From Kitasatospora kifunensis (GTDB taxonomy: Bacteria; Actinomycetota; Actinomycetes; Streptomycetales; Streptomycetaceae), in the NCBI RefSeq assembly GCF_014203855.1, contig NZ_JACHJV010000001.1:744001-808000 (forward strand): 64,000 bases of DNA. Direction: 5' to 3'. The notes beneath the pieces are model-generated. The model did not search any database, was not told where the DNA came from, and saw only the letters and a program-made list of their open reading frames with translations. Shown in pieces: positions 27,720 through 36,792 of the stretch. The position numbers and the translations under genes were made by a program. Position 1 is the stretch's first letter, and each line of letters begins with the position of its first letter.

Positions 27720-29312
27720 ATGACCCCTGTGCACCGTCCACCGCGACCACGCACCACCCGCCGCCCCAGCCCACTGGCCGGCGGCGCGTTGCTGGCCGCC
27801 ACCCTGCTGCTCGGCACCGCGCTGGCCGAACCGGCCACCGCCGCCGCGCCCACCACCGAGCTCAGCCTCAGCAGCCAGTCCACCCTGCCCCAATCCGCCC
27901 TGACTCAGTCCACCCTGCCCCAGTCCACCCTGGTGTGGGGCGCCTGCCCCGCGCCGACCCCGCTCGCCAACGGCACCGACTACCCGCGCGACCCCCGCGA
28001 GCAGTGCGCCACCCTGCGGGTGCCCCGCGACTACCAGCACCCGGGCGCCGGCACGATCACCCTCGCGGTCTCCCGGATCCGCACCGCCGACCCCGCCCAC
28101 CGCCTCGGCGACCTCGCCGTGGTGCCGGGCGGACCCGGCGGCTCGGGTCTGGACTACCCGAGCCAGCTGCTCGGCATCCTGCCGCCCGCCGTCCTGAACT
28201 CCTACGACCTGATCGGCTTCGACGAGCGCGGGGTGGGCAACAGCACGCCGGTGCACTGCGGCCTGAGCGCCGCCGACCGGGCCGCCGAGCTCAACTACCC
28301 GTACCCGGCGCCGAACGGCGACATCACCGGCAACCTGGCCTTCGCCAAGCGGGTCGCGGACACCTGCGCGGCAACCGCAGGCGACTACCTCGGCGACATC
28401 AGCACCGCCAACTCCGCCCGCGACCTGGACCGGATCCGCACCGCGCTGGGCGTGCCCAAGCTCTCCTACCTGGGCACCTCCTACGGCACCTACCTGGGCC
28501 AGGTCTACGCCACGATGTTCGCCTCGCACACCGACAAGGTGGTGCTGGACAGCACCGTGGCCCCCGGCGGCGTGGAGCAGGGCGTGAGCCTGTACGGGCA
28601 GGGCACCGAACAGTCCTTCCCCGCGCTGGCGGCCTACCTGGCCGAGCAGGACGCCACCCTGCACCTGGGCGCCACCGAGGCGGCGGTCCGCGCCACCTAC
28701 TTCCGGCTGGCCGCCAAGCTGGACACCGCGCCGCTGCGGCTGAGCGAGGGCCGGGTGCTCGACGGCAACGGGTTCCGGGCGCTGACCTTCTCCGTACTGA
28801 CCAACGGCGCCTACTACCCGCTGGCCGCGCGCGCCTGGCAGGCCGCCGACACCGGCGTGCTGCCACCGCCAGGACCGGGTGGCGGCAGCACGCTGCCGAT
28901 GGTGATCCCGGACAACTTCGTCGCCGCCCAGGATGCCGTGATCTGCAACGACACCCCGTGGCCGCGCGATCCGGGCTACTACGCCAAGCGGACCGCCGCC
29001 GACCGGGCCCGCTACCCGCTCAGCAACGGCATGCCGGGCAACGTCTGGCCGTGCGCCTTCTGGCACTACCGGCCCACCGAGCCCCCGGTGCGGGCCAACC
29101 CGGCCGGCCCGCGCAACATCCTGATGCTGCAGAACCACCGGGACCCGGACACCGCCTACGCCGGCGCCCGGCAGACCCTGCACGCCTTCGGCCACCGGGC
29201 CGCCATGGTCACCCTGGACGCCACCGGGCACGGCGTCGACTTCGCCGACCCGAAGGTGGCCGACCCGTTCACCGCCTTCCTGCTCACCGGCCGGCTACCC
29301 GCGAGTAACTAA
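27720..29312 (+). CDS. Secreted tripeptidyl/prolyl aminopeptidase, S33 alpha/beta hydrolase
   Basis: 530 residues. A long Sec-type signal peptide (RRPSPLAGGALLAATLLLGTALA) is followed by a Ser/Thr/Gln-rich spacer with repeated S-T-L-P-Q units. The catalytic domain has the nucleophile elbow GTSYGTY with Ser254, an oxyanion strand VVPGGPGGSG, and C-terminal Asp and His candidates in NHRDPDTAY and TGHGVDF. This is the layout of Streptomyces secreted tripeptidyl aminopeptidases, which clip peptides from N-termini outside the cell. The ATG at 27720 is preferred over an upstream in-frame start because it gives a proper signal peptide. Monocistronic by position. Confidence 0.87.
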   Translation: MTPVHRPPRPRTTRRPSPLAGGALLAATLLLGTALAEPATAAAPTTELSLSSQSTLPQSALTQSTLPQSTLVWGACPAPTPLANGTDYPRDPREQCATLRVPRDYQHPGAGTITLAVSRIRTADPAHRLGDLAVVPGGPGGSGLDYPSQLLGILPPAVLNSYDLIGFDERGVGNSTPVHCGLSAADRAAELNYPYPAPNGDITGNLAFAKRVADTCAATAGDYLGDISTANSARDLDRIRTALGVPKLSYLGTSYGTYLGQVYATMFASHTDKVVLDSTVAPGGVEQGVSLYGQGTEQSFPALAAYLAEQDATLHLGATEAAVRATYFRLAAKLDTAPLRLSEGRVLDGNGFRALTFSVLTNGAYYPLAARAWQAADTGVLPPPGPGGGSTLPMVIPDNFVAAQDAVICNDTPWPRDPGYYAKRTAADRARYPLSNGMPGNVWPCAFWHYRPTEPPVRANPAGPRNILMLQNHRDPDTAYAGARQTLHAFGHRAAMVTLDATGHGVDFADPKVADPFTAFLLTGRLPASN

Positions 29313-29394
29313 CTCTCGTGCCCCGACCCGCCAGCCGCTACAGTGCGAGGACGATGCGCCCGCGAGGCGCGCCACAGGCGGGAGTTCGACAGCA

Positions 29395-30270
29395 ATGACC
29401 GGTGAGCAGCACACGGGCTTCTTCGCCTCCGTCGAGGAGGTGTCGGCGCGGTTGGCCGAGGCGGGCTACCTCGCCTCGACGGCGGTCGCCACCACGGTCT
29501 TCCTCGCCGACCGGCTGGGCAAGCCGCTGCTGGTGGAGGGCCCGGCCGGGGTCGGCAAGACCGAACTGGCCAAGGCGGTGGCCGCCGTGGCCGGCGCCCG
29601 GCTGGTGCGACTGCAGTGCTACGAGGGCGTGGACGAGTCCCGTGCGCTCTACGAGTGGAACCACGCCAAGCAGTTGCTGCGGATCACCGCCGGGCGCGCG
29701 GAGAGCTGGGAGGAGACGAAGACCGACATCTTCGGCGAGGAGTTCCTGCTGCCGCGCCCGCTGCTCACCGCGATCCGCGGCACCGAGCCCACCGTGCTGC
29801 TGGTCGACGAGACCGACAAGGCCGACGTGGAGGTGGAGGGGCTGCTGCTCGAGGTGCTGAGCGACTTCCAGGTCACCGTCCCGGAGTTGGGCACCATCAC
29901 GGCCGAGCAGCGCCCGTTCGTGGTACTCACCTCCAACGCGACCCGCGAGTTGTCCGAGGCACTGCGCCGCCGCTGCCTCTTCCTGCACCTCGACTTCCCC
30001 GACGAGGAGTTGGAGTGCCGGATCGTCAGATCCAAGGTGCCGCAACTGGACCAGGCGCTGACCGAGTCCGTGGTCAAGGTGATCGGCGCGCTGCGCGCGA
30101 TGGAGCTGCGCAAGGCGCCCTCGGTGGCCGAAACCATCGACTGGGCCCGCACCCTGTTGGCGCTGGGCGCCGACTCGCTGGACGACGCGGTGGTCCGCGA
30201 CAGCCTGGGCGTGATCCTCAAGCACCAGGAGGACCTGCGCCGGGCCGTCGAGAAGCTGACCCTGGCGTGA
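29395..30270 (+). CDS. MoxR-family AAA+ ATPase
   Basis: 291 residues, the usual MoxR length. Walker A GPAGVGKT is at residues 49-56, Walker B VLLVDETDKAD near 135-145, and sensor 1 VVLTSNATRELS follows; the lid helices end the protein. MoxR ATPases act as chaperone-like unfoldases that work with VWA-domain partners in maturing metal or enzyme complexes. The stop codon overlaps the start of the VWA gene (GTGA), so the two are translationally coupled. GGGAG ribosome site. No dehydrogenase of the Cox type lies nearby, so the client is unknown. Confidence 0.93.
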   Translation: MTGEQHTGFFASVEEVSARLAEAGYLASTAVATTVFLADRLGKPLLVEGPAGVGKTELAKAVAAVAGARLVRLQCYEGVDESRALYEWNHAKQLLRITAGRAESWEETKTDIFGEEFLLPRPLLTAIRGTEPTVLLVDETDKADVEVEGLLLEVLSDFQVTVPELGTITAEQRPFVVLTSNATRELSEALRRRCLFLHLDFPDEELECRIVRSKVPQLDQALTESVVKVIGALRAMELRKAPSVAETIDWARTLLALGADSLDDAVVRDSLGVILKHQEDLRRAVEKLTLA

Positions 30271-31706
30271 GCGCCACCGGACCACTGCAGCGCGCGCTGC
30301 CCGAGCGGTTGACCGGCTTCGTGCACGCGCTGCGCGCGCACCAGCTGCGCGTGGGCCCCGGCGAGACGCTGGACGCCGCCGCGGTGCTCGCCGTGCTCGG
30401 GCTGGCCGACCGCGAGCGGCTGCGCGAGGGGCTGGCGGCGGCGCTGCTGCGCGGGCAGGGCCAACGCCCGGTCTTCGACGCCACCTTCGACCTGTACTTC
30501 CCCGGCTCGGTCGGCGAGCCCAGCACGGCGCGGTCGGACACCGGGACCACCGTCGAGGAGCTGCGCGAGCAGCTCGCCGAGGCGCTGGCCGCGGGCAACA
30601 CCGCCGCGATGGCCCAGCTGGCCGGCCTCGCGGTTCAGGCGCTCGGCCAGTTCGGCACGGCAGCCGGCTCAGGGGCCGGCGCCACCCCCGGCTCGTCCGC
30701 AGGCCCAGGACCAGGCGCCGGCGGCTGGTCGGCCCACCAGACCCTGGACCGGCTGCGCCCGCAGATCCTGCTGGCCCGGGTGCTCGCCGCGCTGCGCGCC
30801 GGCCGCACCGACGCCCCCTCCGGCGAGCTCGCCGAGCGGATCGAGCCCGATGAGATCCGCCGCCGGATCGAGGCCTTCCGCGCCCTGGTGGCCACCGAGG
30901 CCCGCCGCCGCACCGCCGAGGAGCGCGGCACCGAGGAGATCGCCCGCCGGGCGGTGGCGCCCAGCGTCGACCAGATCGACTTCCTGTTCGCAGGGCGCGA
31001 GCAACTGGCCGAGCTGCGCCGCTCGGTGCGCCCGCTCTCCCGCAAGCTCGCCACCCACCTGGCCGCCCGGCGCCGCCGGGCCACCCGGGGGCAGATCGAC
31101 GTGCGCCGCACCGTGCGGCGCTCGCTGGGCACCGGCGGCGTGCCGCTGCGCCCCGCCTACCGGCGACGGCGCCCGCAGCGACCCGAACTGCTGCTGCTCT
31201 GCGACGTGTCCAGCTCGGTGGCCGGTTTCGCGAACTTCACCATGCTGCTGGTCCAGGCGCTGCGCGAGGAGTTCAGCCGGGTGCGGGTGTTCGCCTTCGT
31301 CAACCGGGCCGACGAGGTGACCCGGCTGGTCACCACCGGCGCCACCGACCCGAGCGAGCTGGCCCAGCGGATCCTGACCGAGGCCGCGGTGATCGGCTAC
31401 CACCCCTACAGCGACTACGGTTCGGCCCTGGGCGAGTTCGTCGACCGCTACCAGGAGGCGGTGACCCCGCGCACCAGCGTGCTGATCCTGGGCGACGCCC
31501 GCAACAACCACCGCGACCCCAACCTGCCCGCCCTGGCGCAGCTCGCCCGGCGAGCCCGCCGGGTGCACTGGCTCAACCCCGAGCAGCCCGCGCTGTGGTC
31601 CACCGGTGACTCGGCGGCGCTCGCCTACGCGGACCTGGTACCGATGCACGCCTGCCGAAACGCCCGCCAGCTGGGCGAGTTGATCACCCGTCTGCTGCCG
31701 GTGTGA
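30267..31706 (+). CDS. VWA domain protein, CoxE-like
   Basis: 479 residues from the GTG at 30267 that overlaps the MoxR stop. An Arg-rich N-terminal helical region carries an Ala/Gly/Pro linker (about 130-155). The C-terminal von Willebrand A domain has the MIDAS motif DVSSSVAG (Asp313), and the downstream Thr and Asp of the metal site (GDARNNH). This composition is that of CoxE/YehP-like partners of MoxR ATPases. The last 23 bases overlap the 3' end of the convergent LysR gene. Function of the pair is probably assembly or remodelling of an unidentified complex. Confidence 0.88.
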   Translation: MSATGPLQRALPERLTGFVHALRAHQLRVGPGETLDAAAVLAVLGLADRERLREGLAAALLRGQGQRPVFDATFDLYFPGSVGEPSTARSDTGTTVEELREQLAEALAAGNTAAMAQLAGLAVQALGQFGTAAGSGAGATPGSSAGPGPGAGGWSAHQTLDRLRPQILLARVLAALRAGRTDAPSGELAERIEPDEIRRRIEAFRALVATEARRRTAEERGTEEIARRAVAPSVDQIDFLFAGREQLAELRRSVRPLSRKLATHLAARRRRATRGQIDVRRTVRRSLGTGGVPLRPAYRRRRPQRPELLLLCDVSSSVAGFANFTMLLVQALREEFSRVRVFAFVNRADEVTRLVTTGATDPSELAQRILTEAAVIGYHPYSDYGSALGEFVDRYQEAVTPRTSVLILGDARNNHRDPNLPALAQLARRARRVHWLNPEQPALWSTGDSAALAYADLVPMHACRNARQLGELITRLLPV

Positions 31707-32592
31707 CCGGCCCGTACGCCAGCCGCGCCGCAAAGGCGCGAAAGCGCCGGCACGACGCCGAGGCGGGGCGGTCCTCCCGCCAGGCCAACCCGATGCCGCG
31801 ATAGGCGTCCTGGTCGGCGAGCGGGACGGACCGCACCCCGGGCTGCTGGGCCGCCCGTCCGTCCCCGGTCGGCAGCACCGCCACCCCGAGCCCGGCGCCG
31901 ACCATGCCGCGGATGGTGGCCACCTCGTCGGCCTCCAGCACCACCGAGGGCGTCACGCCCGCCTGGTGGAAGATCTGACAGGTGATCTGCCGCAGCCCGG
32001 CCTCGTCCCGCATGATGATGAACCGCTCGTCGGCCAGCTCGGTGAGCCGCACCGAGACCCGCTCGGCCAGCGGGTGCCCCTCGGGCACGGACAGCGCCAA
32101 CCGCTCCTCGCGCAGCGGCAACCAGCCCCACCCGGCACCGGCGGGGCGCGGCGCCGTGACGGCCAGCTCGGCCGAACCGTCCTGGACGAGTTCGAGTACG
32201 CCCGCCGCCGACTCCTGGTGCAGGGTGAAGCCGGTGCCCGGCGACTCGCGCTGGTAGGCGCCGAGCAGTTCGGGCACCAGCCAGCCGCCGAGCGAGTGCA
32301 CGAACGCCAGCCGCAGCGTGTCCTGCATCGGGCGCAGCAGGGCGGCGATCCGGTCCTCGGCGACGTCCAGCTCCGCCAACGCCCGCCGGGCATGGCGCCG
32401 GTAGACCTTGCCGTAGTCGTTGAGCCGCAGCCGGTGCCGGTCGCGGTCGAACAGCGGGGTGCCGAGCCCGCGCTCCAGCCGGGCGATGGCCCGCGACAGC
32501 GTCGGCTGTGAGGTGCCGACCAGCGCGGCGGCGTCGGTCACGTGCTCGGTCTCGGCGACGGCGAGGAACCAGCGCAGCTCTTCGAGGGTCAT
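31684..32592 (-). CDS. LysR-family regulator
   Basis: 302 residues. The N-terminal winged HTH (MTLEELRWFLAVAETEHVTD, then TSQPTLSRAIARLE) is canonical for LysR. A substrate-binding domain of two alpha/beta lobes follows. The ATG at 32592 places the HTH at residue 1; an upstream open frame of 80 codons reads as low-complexity. It is divergent from the SnoaL-like gene across a 116-base gap, the usual LysR arrangement, so that gene is the likely target. The 3' end overlaps the VWA gene by 23 bases on the opposite strand. Confidence 0.9.
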   Translation of the reverse strand: MTLEELRWFLAVAETEHVTDAAALVGTSQPTLSRAIARLERGLGTPLFDRDRHRLRLNDYGKVYRRHARRALAELDVAEDRIAALLRPMQDTLRLAFVHSLGGWLVPELLGAYQRESPGTGFTLHQESAAGVLELVQDGSAELAVTAPRPAGAGWGWLPLREERLALSVPEGHPLAERVSVRLTELADERFIIMRDEAGLRQITCQIFHQAGVTPSVVLEADEVATIRGMVGAGLGVAVLPTGDGRAAQQPGVRSVPLADQDAYRGIGLAWREDRPASASCRRFRAFAARLAYGPVTPAADG

Positions 32593-32708
32593 CCAGGCAT
32601 TATGCACGCCAGGTATGACCCGCTGGTCGGGACGGTATTTCCGTTTGCCGCCGGCCCCGGGAAAGCTGACGGACAGCAAGCACCCACACCGTTGCGAAGG
32701 GGTCCACC

Positions 32709-33146
32709 ATGTCCGTCCAGCCCGCCAACCCCATGCCCGCCGCCCCCACGTCCTGCGCCCCCATGACCGATGCTGCCAAGCTCCTCCTGGTCGAGGCCTT
32801 CCGCACCAGCCTGCAGACCAGCGACTGGGCACTGTTCCGTTCGCTGCTCACCGAGGACGCCAGCTGGACCCTGCCCGGCGACAACAAGATCTCCGGGACG
32901 GCCGAGGGCGTCGACGCCGTGGTCGAGCGGGTCAAGCTGATCGCGAGCTACGGCGTCAACTTCGAGTTCCTGCGCCCGCTGTACAGCCGCGACCACGTGG
33001 CGCTCTCCCTGCACAACACCGCCGAGCGGGACGGCCGGGTACTGGACGAGTACCTGTCCACCGTCTGCTTCCTGCGGGAGGGCCGGATCCACGCGATCGA
33101 GACCTACCTGTCGGACGTGCCGGGGATGAACGCCTTCTTCGTCTGA
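32709..33146 (+). CDS. SnoaL-like / NTF2-fold protein
   Basis: 145 residues. After a 20-residue Pro-rich tail, the sequence follows the NTF2-like alpha+beta barrel: helix AAKLLLVEAFRTSLQTSDW, then LLTEDASWTLPGDN, then a GxxxAI strand region and terminal strands REGRIHAIETYLSD. Proteins of this fold include SnoaL cyclases, ketosteroid isomerases and limonene epoxide hydrolases, but most stand-alone members have no known substrate. A second start at the internal ATG 32763 would remove the Pro-rich tail. Probably controlled by the divergent LysR protein. Confidence 0.82.
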   Translation: MSVQPANPMPAAPTSCAPMTDAAKLLLVEAFRTSLQTSDWALFRSLLTEDASWTLPGDNKISGTAEGVDAVVERVKLIASYGVNFEFLRPLYSRDHVALSLHNTAERDGRVLDEYLSTVCFLREGRIHAIETYLSDVPGMNAFFV

Positions 33147-33159
33147 GTCCTCTGAGTCC

Positions 33160-33183
33160 GAACCTGCCCGGCACCGCAGGTTC
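33160..33183. terminator. Hairpin between convergent genes
   Basis: GAACCTGC (33160-33167) pairs perfectly with GCAGGTTC (33176-33183) across an 8-base loop. It lies between the ends of the SnoaL-like gene and the convergent sugar permease gene. Confidence 0.7.
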
Positions 33184-33195
33184 ACCTCCGGGCCC

Positions 33196-34554
33196 TCAGG
33201 CCCGCCCCGCCGCCTTCTGGGTGCGCCGGGCCAGCGAGTCGATGACCACCGCGGCGAGCAGCACGGCGCCAGTGATCATGAACTGGATCGCGTTGCTCAG
33301 CCCCTCGATGTTCATGCCCGACTGGATCGAGCCGATCACCAGCGCCCCCAGCAGCGCCGACCAGGTCTTGCCGCGCCCCCCGAAGAGGCTGGTACCGCCG
33401 ATGACGGCGGCGGCAATCGCGTTCATCAGCAGGTTGCCGCCGCCCGAGGTCTGGCTCGCGGACTGGATCTGCGCGGCCAGGAAGAGGCCGCCGACGGCCG
33501 CCATGGTCGAGCAGATGGTGAAGACCGAGATCCGGATCCAGACCACGTTGATGCCCGCCCGGCGGGCGCCCTCGATGTTGCCGCCGAGCGCGAACACCTT
33601 GCGCCCGTAGCCGGTGCGGCGCAGCACGAAGTCCAGCACGACGATGAAGACCAGGAAGACCAGCAGGGCCAGCGGCAGGCCCTTGTACTGGTTCAGGGTG
33701 TAGGCGGCGAGGTAGCAGACCACCGCGAGCGCCAGGGTGCGCAGCGCGATCTCGGCGACCGGCCGGGACGGGACACCGGCCGATCGGCGCCGGGTGGCGT
33801 CCAGCAGCGAAGCGGCGAGGAAGAGCACCACACCGGCGGTGGCCAGCCCGTAGGCGGCGATCTGCTGGGCGTAGATGGTGCTGTAGAGCCGGGAGACGAT
33901 GTCCTTGCCGGAGAGGTTGACCGTCCCGTTGGCGCCGAGCACCTGCAGCATCAGCCCGTTCCAGCCCAGGTTGCCGGCCAGCGTGACCACGAAGGCGGGC
34001 ACCCCGACCCGGGCGAAGAAGACGCCCTGGATGAAGCCGACCACCGCGCCGCCCGCGAGCGCCACGATCAGCGCCAACCACTGGTTCACCCCGTGCGTGA
34101 CGTCCAGCACCGCGAAGATCGCCGCACACAGACCGCTGACCGAGCCGACCGACAGGTCGATCTCACCGAGCAGCAGCACGAAGACCACGCCGATCGCGAT
34201 CATCCCCGTCCCGACGATCTGTTGGGACAGGTTGGAGAGGTTCTGCGCGGAGAGGAAACTGCTGTTCAGGCTGCCGAACACGGCCCAGATCACCACCAGC
34301 GCCAGTACCACCGGCAGCGAGCCCAGCTCTCCGCTGCTGATCCGGCGCCGGAACTCGCCGAGGTAGCCCGCCAGGCCCTCCTGGCGGACGATCAGCCGCG
34401 GGTCCACCGCCGGGATCGCCTCGGCGGCCACCGGGACGGGCGCGTTGACGCCGCCGGTCGGCATGGTGTCCTCGGGCAGCTTGTGGCGCCGCACCTCGTG
34501 ACGGCCCTCCTGGAAGCGCCCCTCCTCGGGTGGGGTGCTGGGGTCCTCGCTCAC
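33196..34554 (-). CDS. Pentose/hexose ABC importer permease, XylH/RbsC-type
   Basis: 452 residues, about ten predicted membrane segments after a 75-residue cytoplasmic N-terminus. Motifs of the BPD_transp_2 family are present: GEIDLSVGSVSGL early, and GRKVFALGGNIEGARRAGI with GGTSLFGGRG late. GTG start at 34554 with GGAGGG upstream, overlapping the ATPase stop by ATGA. It is the third gene of a binding-protein, ATPase, permease operon. The single long permease with a single-domain ATPase matches xylose-type (XylFGH) systems rather than ribose systems with a duplicated ATPase. No sugar-catabolic gene lies beside it. Confidence 0.9.
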   Translation of the reverse strand: MSEDPSTPPEEGRFQEGRHEVRRHKLPEDTMPTGGVNAPVPVAAEAIPAVDPRLIVRQEGLAGYLGEFRRRISSGELGSLPVVLALVVIWAVFGSLNSSFLSAQNLSNLSQQIVGTGMIAIGVVFVLLLGEIDLSVGSVSGLCAAIFAVLDVTHGVNQWLALIVALAGGAVVGFIQGVFFARVGVPAFVVTLAGNLGWNGLMLQVLGANGTVNLSGKDIVSRLYSTIYAQQIAAYGLATAGVVLFLAASLLDATRRRSAGVPSRPVAEIALRTLALAVVCYLAAYTLNQYKGLPLALLVFLVFIVVLDFVLRRTGYGRKVFALGGNIEGARRAGINVVWIRISVFTICSTMAAVGGLFLAAQIQSASQTSGGGNLLMNAIAAAVIGGTSLFGGRGKTWSALLGALVIGSIQSGMNIEGLSNAIQFMITGAVLLAAVVIDSLARRTQKAAGRA

Positions 34555-35336
34555 CGGGTGCCCTCCGTCCCGCGGGCCTGCCGGCGGGTCACGGCGTTGT
34601 CCGTGGCGCCGGTGATGGCCGAGATGATCTGTTCCTGGTTGGTCGAGCGCCGGTCGAAGACCCCGTTGTTGCGGCCGAGCCGCAGGACCGCGATCCGATC
34701 CGCGACGGCCATCACGTCCGCCATGTTGTGGCTGATCAGGATCACCCCCAGGCCCTGCCCGCTGAGCCGCTCGACCAGATCGAGCACCTGCGCGGTCTGC
34801 TCGACACCGAGCGCCGCGGTCGGCTCGTCCAGGACGACCACCTTGGGCGAGCCGATCAGCGAGCGGGCGATCGCCACCACCTGGCGCTGGCCGCCGGAGA
34901 GCGAGGCGATCGGGATCCGGACGCTGGGGATCTTGATCGACAGCGTGTCCAGCAGTGTCCGCGAACGCTGCTCCATCGCGACCTCGTCCAGCACCCCGAA
35001 GCGCTTCAACTCACGCCCGAGGAAGAGGTTTCCGACCACATCCAGGTTGTCGCAGAGCGCGAGGTCCTGGTAGACGGTGGCGATGCCCAGGTGCTGGGCG
35101 TCCTGCGGCCGGTGCACGGCGACCGGACGCCCGTGCCACTCGATCACGCCCTCGTCCGGCTGGTTGACCCCGGCGATCGCCTTGACCAGGGTCGACTTGC
35201 CCGCGCCGTTGTCGCCGACCAGCGCGAGCACCTCCCCCGCGTACACCTCCAACTCGATGTCGGTCAGCGCCTGCACGGCGCCGAACCGCTTGGAGACCCC
35301 GCGCAGGGCCAGCACCGGTTGACCTTCGCCTGCCAT
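34551..35336 (-). CDS. Sugar ABC importer ATPase, XylG-type single domain
   Basis: 261 residues. Walker A GDNGAGKST, signature LSGGQRQ, Walker B VVVLDEPTAAL and the H-loop ISHNM are all intact. Only one ATP-binding cassette is present, so two copies would form the dimer. The ATG at 35336 is preferred to the GTG three codons upstream because AAGGGAG is then 8 bases away rather than adjacent. It overlaps the permease start by four bases. Energises import of the ligand bound by the lipoprotein encoded upstream. Confidence 0.92.
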   Translation of the reverse strand: MAGEGQPVLALRGVSKRFGAVQALTDIELEVYAGEVLALVGDNGAGKSTLVKAIAGVNQPDEGVIEWHGRPVAVHRPQDAQHLGIATVYQDLALCDNLDVVGNLFLGRELKRFGVLDEVAMEQRSRTLLDTLSIKIPSVRIPIASLSGGQRQVVAIARSLIGSPKVVVLDEPTAALGVEQTAQVLDLVERLSGQGLGVILISHNMADVMAVADRIAVLRLGRNNGVFDRRSTNQEQIISAITGATDNAVTRRQARGTEGTR

Positions 35337-35462
35337 GGCAGCCACTCCCTTTCTGCCTGCTGCTCCGCCCGCTCCCGGTACGCCGGCCGCGGCTGCTTAG
35401 CGCTCGTGCCGCGCCCGCTCCTGCCGCGCCCGCTTCTGCCCTGTCGGCTGCTGCCTGGTCGG

Positions 35463-36563
35463 CTACTGCAGCCCGGCCGCGGTGCAGTCGGCGACGAAGT
35501 CGGGGGTGCAGATCTGCGCCACCGTGTAGAGACCGTCGGCCACCACGGTGGTCCTGACGTTGTCCTTGTTCAGCACGACCGGGGTGATCAGAGCGGACTT
35601 CACCTTGTCGCCGCTGCCGCTGGTCGCGATGGTCGGGGCCACCGAGGCGGCGACCGACCCGCCCGCGGCGAGGCCGACCGCCATGGTGCCGGCCACGTCC
35701 GCCTCCGGCTTGTACGGCTTGTAGATCGACACTGTCTGGCTGCCGGCCAGGATCCGCTGCACCGCGTCGAGCTGGGCGTCCTGGCCGGTCAGCGGCACGC
35801 TCAGGTTGGCGGCCTTCAGCGCGGTCGCGATACCCGCGGCCATGCCGTCATTGGCCGAGTAGACACCAACCACGTTCTGCCCGCCCAACGCGGTGATCGC
35901 GGCGGCGGCCTCCTGGTTGGCGTTGTTCGGGTCCCAGTTCGGCGTGTCGTACTCCTTGCCGATCTTCAGCTTGCCGTCGATCGCGCTGTGCGCGCCGGCC
36001 TTGTACTCGGCGGCGTTCGGGTCGGTGGGCGAGCCGTTGATCATGATGATCTGACCCCTGCTCGCCCTGTCGCCCACCGCGGAGACCAGCGCCTGCCCCT
36101 GGAGCTGACCGACCTTGGTGTTGTCGAAGGAGACGTAGGCGTCCACCGGCCCCTGCGCCAACCGGTCGTAGGCGACCACCTTGACGCCCGCCTCGTGGGC
36201 CTTCTGGACCGAGGACTGGATCGCCTTGGCGTCCACCGCGTCCAGGATCAGCACCTGGTCACCCTTGGTGAGAGCGGTGTCCACCTGGGTCTGCTGGACC
36301 ATGGCGTCCTGGTTGGCGTTGTAGTAGTCAACCGTCGCGTTCGGAGCCAGCTCCTTGATCCGGGCCTCGATCAGCGGCTTGTCGAACTGCTCGTACCGGG
36401 TCGTCTTGGACTCCGGCAGCAGCAGGCCGATCTTGAGCGCGGCCGTCGAGCTGCTGGCGTCGGCGCTACCGGAGGCCTCCTTCGCATTGCCGCAGGCGGC
36501 CGCGCCGACCGCCATCGCGAGGATGGTGGTGGCGATGGCCGCCCGGCGCAGAACGATCTTCAT
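35463..36563 (-). CDS. Sugar ABC importer solute-binding lipoprotein, XylF-like
   Basis: 366 residues. The signal peptide ends in AAACGNA, a lipobox with Cys near residue 24. The mature part is a periplasmic-binding-protein-like type 1 domain (IGLLLPESKTTRYEQFDKPL, then YDRLAQGPVDAYVSFDN, then VYSANDGMAAGIATALK). These strings are characteristic of xylose-binding proteins. The ATG at 36563 has GGAGG upstream. First gene of the importer operon, with a 126-base gap before the ATPase that is made of C/T/G-rich short repeats (about 35385-35460). Ligand is probably xylose or a related monosaccharide. Confidence 0.9.
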   Translation of the reverse strand: MKIVLRRAAIATTILAMAVGAAACGNAKEASGSADASSSTAALKIGLLLPESKTTRYEQFDKPLIEARIKELAPNATVDYYNANQDAMVQQTQVDTALTKGDQVLILDAVDAKAIQSSVQKAHEAGVKVVAYDRLAQGPVDAYVSFDNTKVGQLQGQALVSAVGDRASRGQIIMINGSPTDPNAAEYKAGAHSAIDGKLKIGKEYDTPNWDPNNANQEAAAAITALGGQNVVGVYSANDGMAAGIATALKAANLSVPLTGQDAQLDAVQRILAGSQTVSIYKPYKPEADVAGTMAVGLAAGGSVAASVAPTIATSGSGDKVKSALITPVVLNKDNVRTTVVADGLYTVAQICTPDFVADCTAAGLQ

Positions 36564-36600
36564 GCGGACGCCTCCAGCGCTCCCGGTCACCCCCACGTCC

Positions 36601-36632
36601 TGAGACCGACCGGCTATTGGGGGGCGGTCTCA
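36601..36632. promoter_or_regulatory. Inverted repeat upstream of the sugar importer operon
   Basis: TGAGACCG (36601-36608) and CGGTCTCA (36625-36632) are perfect 8-base arms about 40 bases upstream of the XylF-like start. It may be an operator for the importer or the terminator of the leftward operon ending at 36793. Confidence 0.45.
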
Positions 36633-36792
36633 GTCTGCGAACCGGGCACCTGCGGCACGAGCCGGGCTGCGCCGAACGAGGAGCCGCGTCGCCCTGATGC
36701 TGGAAGGCCGGGTTTCGTGGCGCGAGGGGAGATGAGAGAGCGTCAACGGAGCGCGGCGGGCCGGTCGGCTGATGCTGGGAACCACTGCCGCA

